Source: Drosophila miranda (lineage: Eukaryota > Arthropoda > Insecta > Diptera > Drosophilidae). Taken from it: 64,000 bases of DNA. The notes under the pieces were generated by a model. The model did no database searches and was not told the origin of the DNA. It saw nothing but the letters and a program-made list of their open reading frames with translations. Location of the stretch: NCBI RefSeq assembly GCF_003369915.1, contig NC_046675.1:26102001-26166000 (forward strand), given 5' to 3'. Each line of letters starts with the position of its first letter. Position 1 is the stretch's first letter. This document shows positions 36,301-45,419 of this stretch, in pieces. The position numbers and the translations under genes are program-made.

Positions 36301-37062
36301 CCGGATAAGGAGCTCATCGTAGTACCAGCTCAGTTGGAAAATGAGATTATATCAATAGCACATAAGCAAGGACATTTTTCAGTTAAAAAGACACAAGATA
36401 TCATTGAAAAGTCGTATTATATTCCGAAGTTAAAAGACAAAGTATGGCGCGTAATAAATAGTTGTGTCGAGTGTATCATTGTCAATGAAAAGACAGGAAA
36501 ACGTGAGGGTTATTTGCAACCAATAGACAAGGGTGATAGGCCGTTACAAACGTATCACATTGATCACGTTGGACCAATGGAAATGACTAAAAAACAGTAC
36601 AATTATATACTGGTTGTCGTTGATGGATTTTCTAAGTTTGTTTGGTTATATTCTACACGTAGTACAGGTGTTGAAGAGGTCGTTAAGTGTTTGGAAATTC
36701 AGGGGACTAGTTTTGGTAATCCGAACAGAATAGTGACGGATAGGGGTGCAGCGTTTATGTCCAATTTGTTTCGTGAATATTGTGAGAGAGAGAAAATACA
36801 GCATTTAATGATTGCCACAGGCGTTCCACGTGGGAATGGTCAAGTCGAAAGGATGCACAAGATAGTGGTGCCTATGTTGTCGAAATTGTGTCAGGGTAAT
36901 TCCGGTAGTTGGTATAAGCATTTAGGAAAAGTACAGCAAATGATCAACAGTGTTGAGCCGCGAAGTACCAAGGTAACACCTTTCAAGATATTGACTGGGC
37001 TAGACATGCGTATTGGAAGAATCACTTATCGAAGAGTTGAACAAGGACCGCGAAAAAATTAG
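33337..37062 (+). CDS. gag-pol: Gag-Pol polyprotein of Gypsy-type retrotransposon
   Basis: 1241 codons. Residues about 7-41 resemble a SAP nucleic-acid-binding motif (VADLREKLRELAL..GRKRDLQDRL). A Gag core follows, then two CCHC zinc knuckles starting at C269 and C289. Protease has DTGA with D354. Reverse transcriptase has YMDD at 683-686. RNase H begins at HTDAS with D824. Integrase has an HHCC finger (H1009, H1013, C1043, C1046) and DDE triad D1076, D1135, E1171 with the typical 35-residue spacing. Gag and Pol are in one frame with no frameshift between them, which is unusual but known in some lineages. The frame ends early: a one-base shift near 37010 moves the integrase tail into the next frame. 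Confidence 0.93.
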   Translation: MQVEEIMTLRVADLREKLRELALQTTGRKRDLQDRLLIHHGFPVEDEEESEDESVVTAEDDTVAVQPGTRQAEYKSWFTLKDVEGSVSQFSGSNNPDINQWIEELEECAATVQWSQLQLFIYAKQLLVGAAKSFVRSLRDIRNWNSLKAALLDEFSVKLSSVEVHRMLQKRQQKKGESLHDFLYALMEIAKPIKLDDESLIEYFVDGIPDARASKAMLYQARNLKELKFQIDVYQKARGGSKPMSKNWTLSNKSESSVKGSMAENFRKCFKCGDKSHLRKDCPKNDFCCFKCGQPGHRAASCNVKVETRQEKRSNTNIIRDKEVVDKPSGIFTLSDLELKDIKYENLVFQGLIDTGADLCLIRRRVFLKFGNLELIGQEKCLTGIGDSQVVTFGSFSIPVKIDEIGMEVEFHVIPDEDIGFEAILGRTILDHVDMQVSKTGTRFVRRVCGEDKDKKLDQVASSSCVELFNEYKGICMSSIDEVEKEFSIDVGHLSEVHAREVRGMVGKYQPQRNVDAPIKMKIVLVDEIPVFQHPRRLPLCEQEIVDKQVEEWLAQKIIKPSTSEYASPVVLVPKKNGSKRLCCDYRKLNEKIVRDNFPMSHMDTVLEKLQGAKYFTTLDLTNGFFHVPVEVESQKYTSFVTQNGQFEFLYVPFGISNSPAVFTRFIMAVLRDLVKNNEAAVYMDDVIICSQDIEESLLKLRKVLKIAEMNGLRINWRKCQLIRPKVNFLGYIIEKNTRRPSDEKTRAVEKFPVPVDKKVVQRFIGLTSYFRKFIEGYAVIAKPLTDLLRKDVKFEFKEIHQVAFEQLKVALKLEKLETEIHTDASKWGYGAVLLQKSLEDSQFHPVQYMSRRTKPCEEKYPAYDLEVLAIIEALAKWRVYVLGIKFKIVTDCNAFTMTIKKKDVPLRVARWAMYLQDFNYVIEHRSGTKMRHVDALSRVSCFMVTESIAHRLKEAQLTDNWVKAVKSIVEDKEYEDYYIQNQILFKDPDKELIVVPAQLENEIISIAHKQGHFSVKKTQDIIEKSYYIPKLKDKVWRVINSCVECIIVNEKTGKREGYLQPIDKGDRPLQTYHIDHVGPMEMTKKQYNYILVVVDGFSKFVWLYSTRSTGVEEVVKCLEIQGTSFGNPNRIVTDRGAAFMSNLFREYCEREKIQHLMIATGVPRGNGQVERMHKIVVPMLSKLCQGNSGSWYKHLGKVQQMINSVEPRSTKVTPFKILTGLDMRIGRITYRRVEQGPRKN

Positions 37063-37438
37063 AAAGGAAGTAGTTGAAAACATTGCACGGTTACAGCAGG
37101 AAAACAAGAAGAGTTTTGACTTAAAAAGGAAACTAGATAGACAGTATGAGGTTAATGAGCTAGTAGCTATCAAGCGTACTCAGTATGGTACTGGATTAAA
37201 GCTAAAAGGAAAGTATCTAGGGCCGTATAAGGTGGTTAGGGTAAAGAATCATGGAAGGTACGAAGTCGAGAAGATTGGGGATACTGAGGGTCCCTATAAG
37301 ACCTCTACAGTTTCAGAATATATGAAACCTTGGCTAGACCCATCCGAGGCGAATGGTCCGTCAGGACAGCCGAATGTAGGAAACGAAGGAAAGAGAGAGA
37401 CACGAAGCGGTCGTGTTTTCGTCGTGTCGTCGGGATAG
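37013..37438 (+). CDS. Integrase C-terminal module, out of frame with Pol
   Basis: 141 codons. Contains a basic helical stretch and the GPY/F-type chromodomain-like motif (KYLGPYKVVRV) that normally closes Gypsy integrases. It sits one frame off the main polyprotein and overlaps it by 50 bp, consistent with a single-base insertion in the T run of GTATTGG near 37010. The frame runs 64 bp into the 3' LTR before stopping. Probable loss-of-function break of this copy. Confidence 0.85.
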   Translation: MEESLIEELNKDREKIRKEVVENIARLQQENKKSFDLKRKLDRQYEVNELVAIKRTQYGTGLKLKGKYLGPYKVVRVKNHGRYEVEKIGDTEGPYKTSTVSEYMKPWLDPSEANGPSGQPNVGNEGKRETRSGRVFVVSSG

Positions 37439-37633
37439 AGCAGTAATCGGCTCTGAGAGAGCCGATAGCAAGAGAGAGAGATAGTCAGTTGTCAGTTCAG
37501 CCACGCATCAGACGTACACGCATATAATTAGTCACAAACATACTTGTAAAACTTGGAGCTGTTATAATTTTAAGTCCAACATACTTATCAAATAAATGTT
37601 ACTCGTTGCCATCAAGCAACTTAAACTACTACA
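37375..37633 (+). repeat. 3' LTR
   Basis: 259 bp, one mismatch to the 5' LTR. The coding frame enters it, and no clear polypurine tract is visible immediately upstream. Confidence 0.95.
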
Positions 37634-38469
37634 TATATATGATCATTATCTATGATTCTGCGTTTTTAGTTTTCTCGAATGTGCAATATTGTGGATGCAA
37701 CAGATTTTTGTCCTTTGGGGGGGCGGAAGGGGGTGGGGCGAAATTCTAAGATATACGTTTTATAGTGAGATCTACCAGAAGTGCGGATACCAAATTTGGT
37801 TACTCTAGCCTTAATAGTCTCTGAGATTTGTGGATGCCCCAGATTTTCGTCCTTTGCGGGGGCGGAAGGGGGTGTGGCGAAATTTGGACACGAAACGGTC
37901 AAGGTCCGATATCACAGGAGTGTGGATACCAAATTTGGTTGCTCTGGCTCTTATAGGTTCTGAGATCCTTGAACTCATATTTTGCAATTGGCAAAACCGA
38001 CAATGAAACCTGTGTGTAAGAGAGAGACAGAGCGAGAAAGAATGAAATTGTTTTCTTGATTCTGGCTATAATAATTATACGATTGAGATTTTACACTCTA
38101 GAACATATAGTCATCCTCTACGATTCTGCGTTTTTGGTTTTCTCGTATCTTTAAAATTGTGGATGCCACAGATTTTCGTGCTTTGTGGGGGCGGAAGTGG
38201 GCGGGGCGAAGTATTGAAATATTTTTGTAGCAGTGACATCACAGAAGTCTGGATCCAAAACAACGTTGCTCTAGCTCTTATAGTCTTTGAGCACTAGGCG
38301 ATGAAGGGGACGGACAGACAGACAGGGCTCAATCGACTCGGCTATTGATGCTGATCAAGAATATATATACTTTATGGGGTCGGAAACGATTCCTTCTGGA
38401 CGTTACACACATCCACTTTTACCACAAATCTAATATACCCCAATACTCATTTTGAGTATCGGGTATAAA
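37634..38469. mobile_element. DINE-1-like element D4, right part
   Basis: Continuation of the element cut at 32273. Contains the full set of internal repeats at about 37700, 37850 and 38170 (GGGGGCGGAAG each), then the TTTATGGGGTCGG core and GAGTATCGGGTATAAA end. Confidence 0.85.
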
Positions 38470-39266
38470 AAATAAATATTTACCAAAATTTATATATATT
38501 TACACTATAAAGCTGTAGCTTACAGCTTTGCTTGGGGTGCGGTTTTTGATCAAAGGCGACAGAATCATTTTACAGCTACAGGATATAACTTTGTTTTAAA
38601 CACTAAAAGGTATCTTCCGTGCTGGTACAGTTTTTTCCAGTAGCCAGTATTGTTTTCTGAAGTTAATGTCGCTTTGCTAGTTGTGTAGTTATTCCAAGTT
38701 AGTGTGGTTGTCCAGGTGGATCCGCACGTATTTAGATGACTTGGTGGCTGCGATAGCTGACCCATTTCTTTATGGGGTCACCCTCCGTTTGGAGGTATAT
38801 ATTTTCTTTTTGGTCTGTCATTAATTTATTTGGATGTCATTTTTTTAAGCAATATAATCAAGACACCAACATTTTCGGAAGTTTGAAGGTTGGTAGATGT
38901 AGAAAGCTATTCTTTAACTTATCATTTTTAGACTCTTGAAGATCGTTTTATAAAAATGAGCAAACGTTTTTTTAACATAGAATTAATATTATTTTGTTCG
39001 CTTGCTAAGATTTCATATCAGTGTTGGTTTCTACATATGTATATTTATACTGGAAAGCAAATCATATACATATGTATCCATAAATATTTGCAAGGTTATT
39101 CGTTGGCTCTTTTAATTTCATTTGTAAACAGTTTCAGATAGGGTTAATTTTTATTTAAAAAATTATATTAATGAACTATACATCCGATCGCGTTTTATAC
39201 ATTTACTGACGCTAGAAGTCAGCAACGAGCTGAACTTGTAGATAGGCAACGCCATCAAAACTAAGT
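38470..39266. other. Unit spacer S4 with open 66-codon frame
   Basis: Minus-strand frame 38765..38565 is open, as in S2 (differs by N-Y-T for N-Y-I). Otherwise AT-rich with no gene. Confidence 0.45.
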
Positions 39267-40478
39267 TTATAAAAAACCTATGCGTGTCATGTGTGTGGGG
39301 TTGTTCCGTTTGTTTGATCGCAACCGCGCTAGTCCAGTTCGCTCTTCCTTTTCGTCGCTTGTATACTGATGCATGCTTGTTCCGCTAACACCCCCCACAC
39401 GTACAGAAGATGTGGCCTGCATTAGATCTTGGTCAGGGGCGTTTCGATTCTCGTATAGCAACACTTTAAGTGTTTCTTCGTAAATACGTGCCTCAGGAAA
39501 TTCCACTTTAAAATGTTTTCGATCAGTTGCATAAACTATAGAAGTACAACACTCTTCAGCAACCTTTTTTCCGTGCCCATAAAAGGACCAGCAACATATT
39601 TCACTTGGTCCTATAACATCTTTGATGAATAAAATGCGTTCGTTGAAACGCAGAGAGAACTTGTCGAAAAGTTCAATATTTTTTAATAAATTGTCATCGG
39701 ATGTGCTTGTGTATGAATACTTGTTGTTTTGTCGCTGCACCACTAAAATAACAGCCGGTTTCGAAGACGCGCTGATTAGAAGTTGTTGCTCTTTTTGCGA
39801 AGTTATCAATGGAATGCGGCAAATAGGTTTTGGCTCAATGTGTGCATATAGTGCCCGTTCACATGACAATGCAAGCTCGGTAATGCAGTAGTATTTTGAT
39901 TCTGCAAGAAGCTCAGCTATTTCTTTGTTAGTTTCGGGTAATGGGACACTGCCATCGCGCAAGAAGTTGAGTATGATTCCAAAATGGTTTCCACAGCGAT
40001 CTATTAGTATCCAACCTGCAACGTGAATTTTTGTATACATATTACAGAATAATTTCAATGTAAATTAATTACCTTCTGAATCAGTTAGTATCTCCATGCG
40101 ACCACTAAACATAGCGCTTAGCATTGTATCATTATGCTTCGTCAGTGTTCCGATTGTAGTATAATATAAGCGACCACCAACATTCAGCTTGACATACTGA
40201 GACGAATGCCCTTTTAACAGCACTTTCTGATCACCGGACATGGCTTCAGACTGCTTGGCATGAAGCACAAATTGGTGGCTACTTTCTGCAGGTGCCAAAA
40301 TCACTTTGTCTTGTAGAGCGGAACCCAGGTCTTCAATGCAGCAAGCTATTTCTTTTGGTGCACCTATGACACCAACGCCCTTTTGTTTGGAGCTTTGGCA
40401 AACGCTATCTTTTGCGTTGCTTACGCTCGCACAATCCTCCAGCGCTATGGGATCAATTTTGACGAAAGTATTAGCCAC
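39267..40478 (-). CDS. K4: KCTD/BACURD, intact with 8-residue C-terminal extension
   Basis: Exon 1 is 40478..40073 and exon 2 is 40015..39267, with a 57-nt intron; 384 aa. A four-base GTGT insertion at the normal stop (CATGTGTGTGGGG) shifts the end, adding HMTRIGFL after NNPT. The BTB domain is as in K1 (V130I). C-terminal substitutions include EECCTS for EVCCTS and KHFKVEF for KHNKVEF. Otherwise a full-length Cullin-3 adaptor candidate. Confidence 0.88.
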
Positions 40479-41264
40479 GATGAAGAACTAAATCCAATTT
40501 GGTTACAAAGAAAATCAGTTTGCAAAATTATCTCTACATCAAAACGGACAGTCAATAAAACTATATATCGATAAAAAGTTATATTTCCGATACTTTCTTT
40601 ATTTTCATCCCTGGCATCGGAATATTTTGTCTAGGGCACATACAAAATATTAACATAATCAAGTATGCTTTGATATATTTTTTTGTATGTGTTGCTTGTT
40701 TTGGGACTTTGAAAGGTTTTCCTCCGTAAGAACGGCAATTTTGTCAATTTGTGCTCAAGGTACCTGATTTTGGACGTCGAAAAAAAAACGGCCGGCGACA
40801 AATATGCGAAATAGCATAGTAAAAAGAACAGACGACCTTTTATTTTGTCGAAATGAAAATGTTTTCGTTTAGAAAACGTAGCAACCTTGCGGAATGTGAA
40901 AACGGGAGCACCAATGGGCGGGACGTCACGCCTAATTGATTAGAAATAGTCAGTCCGCGCTCAAAGGTGTTTGGAACAATTCGCAAATTCTTTCGAATAC
41001 AAAGCCTTCCTAAATAGTGGAAAATATCTCGCCGTCTCTTTTCCTCAGGAATTCGAATTATCAAAACATAAAATAAAAATATATGTAAAAATGCTCTCTT
41101 GGTTTGTATTTTACAAAAAAATGTTGACATATCACCCAGTCATACCGAATGGTTTTAGGCAACATATATATAAAATCAGCAACGCGATTTTAAATATAAA
41201 CCTTTCCAGGGCTATCAAACGGAAGTTAAGTAAACAAATGAATAAAATAGTTTGATATCAGCTA
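40479..41264. other. KCTD upstream region P4
   Basis: As P1; the DRE lies near 40566. The 70-codon minus frame has lost its ATG (TTTTATTTTG near 40840), arguing it is not a gene. Confidence 0.5.
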
Positions 41265-43650
41265 CCGTATCAATTAGATGCGCTTTTTGTGCTTGTTGTT
41301 CGTATTATTACGTATATGTATTATTATTATGAACCATACTAATACTCTGCTTAGACGAGAGTGGAGCGGACGTTGTCCTAGTCCAGCAACCATGACATTT
41401 TACCGTCGCGCTCCACATTTTGTCTCATAAGTTCTTGGAAATCATACCCTGGTTGTTTAAATGACCGCGGAGTCCTACTTGATCATAAGTTGTGTTTTAA
41501 CAGCCATATAGCCGCAACAGTAAATAAAGCTAAGAGTGTTTTAGCGATCATCAAGCTTTGGTTAAAGAAGTTTGACGACCCGTACGTGACGAAACAACTG
41601 TATATCTTGTTAGTACGTCCGATATTGGAGTATTGTTCCTTTGTGTGGAGCCCGCAGTAGAAAGAGCAGCAGGTTGTTATTGAATCTGTGCAAAAGCAAT
41701 TTTAATTTTTGCCCTTCGTAACTTTAACTGGGACTCGGGTAGAATCTTGTCACCCTACCGGTCAATGCTAAATCTTATTGACCTGCCGTCGTCACACCAT
41801 CGCAGAATATGCAATGGCGTTATGTTCATGCACAAGCTCCTAATTATAATAAGATCTGGCGTCCTGGACTAAAATATCACTACGGAAAACCCGGGGCCAC
41901 ATACATGCTATAAAATCAGAAATAGAGGAAACATCAGAGCCCGCAAGGCTACGCAAGATCCCCGCGAAAACTACCCACTAACTCCAGTGAGGAGTCCCTA
42001 ACCATTTTATTAGACACGCATTTCCCCCGGGTGTACAACCATCGAACCGGCATACCTCCCTAGAGAGGGAGCGGTAACTTCGATGGATCACATCCACATG
42101 CAAAGTTGCAATTATTTTCTTGGGGAAATACCTCCAAACACTCCACTACTTAATGACCGCAAAGCTTGCGGGACTCTCGAATGGACAGTATCGAGCGGAC
42201 TGACAGTATTCACAAATAAATACAAGATCCCTCTCCTAACACCACCATATTAAATTGATGCAGGATATCCTTCAGCAACAGTGGCATTTACTTATGGTTG
42301 GTAATTGGCAAAAAGTTGAATTGGAAATATTTAACCTCCTTATCAATGATCTTCCCCAAGTTTTAACTAATTCACGAGTCCTAATGTATGCTGATGATGT
42401 CAAGCTATGTTTTTCCTACAGCGATCTGGTAACCTCGTTATTTCTTCAATCAGATCTCGACGCTCTCAAAAATTGGTACATTATTAGCGCTCTTCCTCTT
42501 AACATTTCCAAATTTAACGCCATGACCCTCCATCGCAACAAGTCTTACCTTTTTAACTTCACAATTCATAAAATTTCCTTGGAACGCCTATACAAAGTTA
42601 ATGACTTAGGCATTATTTTCCTACATAAATTATGTTTTAGTTCTCATATATCCGCTATTTCGAATAAAGCCAAAGGAGTCCTTGTCTTTATCAAAAGATG
42701 GTCGAAGGAATTTTCTGACCCCTAACCACTAAACTATTCTACACCTATCTTGGAATATGGTTCCTGTATCTGGTCTCCCCATTACCAAAAATATCAAGAT
42801 ATGCTCGAGTCCGTTCAAAAACAATTCCTTATCTTTGCCCTGCGCGGACTTAATTGGGACCCCTCTCGTCATCTTCCTTCTTATGAGAGTCGGCTGCGTC
42901 TCATGAACTTGCACTCTCCTGAAAGTCGTAGGAGTTTCCATGGAATTCTGTTTCTCCACAAACTTCTCCTAGGCGACGTTGAATCCTCGGCCCTCATTAG
43001 CCTTATCAATATTGCTGTCCCATCCCGCCCAACTAGGCATTACTATCCTCTGCGTCTTCCTGTCCTTCGAACTACTCTGACCATGAATCTTGTCGTAGCC
43101 TTTGCCGCGACTACAATAAATTTGTTTATCTTTTTTTCCTTTGATACTTGTGCTTCCAAAGTAAAATCTTCTTTAATGAATAATTATTTAATTTAATTTT
43201 ATGATTTCTACCTTCTTATTTTTACACAGTTTAACTGTCCATAGTTGAACTCTAAACATTAAACATAAACCTGAACGTCAAAAATAAAGTGACGAAGGCC
43301 ACGACAGCGCTCTATACATGTACAAAATCCATTTTTGTAAAAAGGGGCACCAACCCAAGTATAGTCCAATGGATGCATCTAGCAATAGTTAGGCCAATAC
43401 TACACTACGGAGTTACTGCGTGGTGACCGGAGCAATTGAAAAGGACCACCAAAAAACTGTGCAAAGTTCAGCGAATTGCCGGCCTATGCATCAGTAGAAC
43501 TCCACCCCAAATGATGCGCTAAATGCTATCTTATGCCCCCAGAGCCTTGAACTTGCAGGAAAGGAGCGGGCAGGCATGGCAGCAGTACTTCTGAGAGACT
43601 CCGACCAACCGACTCCTCCGGCACCACAGCACATAGGTCACTCATCCATT
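41265..43650 (+). mobile_element. Non-LTR retrotransposon remnants (block C)
   Basis: RT piece 1 about 41450-41720 with the TAG stop. Piece 2 at 42255-42725 (MYADDVKLCF) and 42750-43196. Piece 3 about 43285-43590. Nearly identical to block B. Confidence 0.72.
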
Positions 43651-44161
43651 TTAATTAATAGCAATATCGTCCGTTTAAAAACATTCTACTGAGTTCCAAG
43701 AGAGTACACAGATACCCCCTTCAATACATTCAGTCCTCACAGAGACGAATGGCTCGACTGACTTCCAGGCCCAGATGGGGCCATACAGGCCATACACAGA
43801 TCACTGTACCGTCTTCATTGCTACCCACTTGAAATGGAAACCATCAAGTATGCCTTTGAGTAAAATGTCAAAGTTTACTAAATTTTTTTTTGTTAAATTC
43901 GAACGAAATACCCTCTAAAGGTAGCTTTTCTGATAGAAACATAACTAAAAAGTCGCGATTCATCTAGGGGTCTACTTCTAGTTGGCTACATTCTGAGCAA
44001 CGTATATGGAGGCCGTATATCGCACATTCACAGAACTCAGGAAGGTCCCCTGAAATTGCAACTCATTCCTCCCAAAACGTACATCTTAAAAGTAAACAAC
44101 GTACAGGCAGGGTCAAAACAATCCTTCACTTACCTTTTAGTTGATGCTGTTGGAGGGGCTT
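43651..44161 (-). pseudogene. Orphan Argonaute2 first exon without start codon
   Basis: 43651-43815 is the short joint sequence, with a small GGCCATACA duplication. 43815-44134 is intron 1 and 44134-44161 the end of exon 1. About 26 bp including the ATG are deleted, fusing CAACC directly to AAGCCCCTCC. The copy at 54301 has the same deletion. Confidence 0.7.
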
Positions 44162-45419
44162 GGTTGGTTTTTCGGCATTCGGTTTATATTCTAATCGGAA
44201 TAAATTTATTTTATTAAACAAATTCGCATGGATCTTTTCACTTTCAGTTTTGTATTTCACTCACTATTTTCCTTTTCCATTTTTATATTTTTTATTATTT
44301 TATTTTTGTTGAATTTTATATCTGTTCTCAACGACTGAACTGTTTCGAATGACTGCAATATTTATTTCCTGTTTTCTGATGCCAAACTTTTTACTCTAAA
44401 TATGTTTGACGTATAGCGCTGTGCTGTGTGATCGATTCTAATAATCTTGTAGTTGAATCTGTAGTAAATGATTAATTTTCATTTGGTGTGCAGTTAGTTG
44501 GTGCTCAATTAAGAAATTCTGCTTTTCAACTATCCTAGGAATTCTCTAAATAGCATTTTTTATACCGGGTACTCGAAGGGTTTAGGGATACTGCTATTTA
44601 TATTTCAGACCTAACAATAAAAAAATGAACTTAGGTCCTGGAAAATGGGGTTATTTATTTTTGTAATATTTTCCATGAAGGCCTTTGGGGCCCTTTGCCG
44701 TTCTCCACGCTGCTGTAGGGCGTCAGAAGTGGCGGAGCTTGTGGATGGAGTGGGAGTGGCCGTGGGCGAGGCTGGGGCTCCAGTGAGTTGATTAGGTCTG
44801 TACTGACCGCCGGTACAACAGCAGCTGCTTATTATTTTAGTGAAAAACGAACAAAATCTTTGACTCCATTGATTTCCACTAAGGAAAGGAGTGAAATCTT
44901 TCATGCACATGTCAATCCACACACAATTGTTTAATCAGAGGTTCTGCTATTTTTCATGCGCTCAAGCAAGTAAATTATTTCAAATGATTGACCAATGGTT
45001 CGATACAATTTAAATGCAATCGAAATTAATTCGCGGTGCAGTCAAAATATAACGATACAAAAAATTGGCTTTTACGAATAAAAAAGTAAATAAACCGTAT
45101 TTTCCCTTAAACCTTAAACCATCTCGGGCCAGGCTCAGGAGAGATTTTCGAACTCGCAAGTGGGACGATTGGACCAACCAGGACTTCAAGCGGCGGACGA
45201 AGCGACCCGTTCAGCACACACGTGCGCCGGCTACTGCGTAGCTCTGGTCGACAGCTCTGGAATACATATGTCTAGTGTCATATAGCATAACGTAGAGTAG
45301 AGTAGAGTAGAGTAGAGTGTGCCCCTTACATGATGATAATGATAAAATATACAATTTATAAAGAATAATCATATTTGAATTGAATTACTATAGGCAGAAG
45401 TGAAGCTGTTTTTTGATGC
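44162..45419. other. Orphan upstream region and A6 3' flank
   Basis: Promoter-like sequence of the orphan exon, the short TATACCGGGTACTCGAAGGG piece near 44562, the 103-codon minus frame at 44922..44611, the R/K-rich plus-strand stretch near 45140-45230, and (TAGAG)5 at 45293-45317. Confidence 0.45.

Larger units (their letters stand above)
32274..37633 (+). mobile_element. Gypsy/Ty3-type LTR retrotransposon, 5360 bp, no env
   Basis: Complete element with 259-bp LTRs differing at one base (32430 T versus 37531 G), TGTAG...CTACA ends and a 4-bp TATA target-site duplication (32270-32273 and 37634-37637). It carries a leader, a fused gag-pol frame and an integrase C-terminal frame. Removing it restores the DINE-1 site seen in other units apart from one base. 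No envelope frame is present. Pol order protease, RT, RNase H, integrase defines Gypsy/Ty3 type. Family not identified. Confidence 0.95.
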
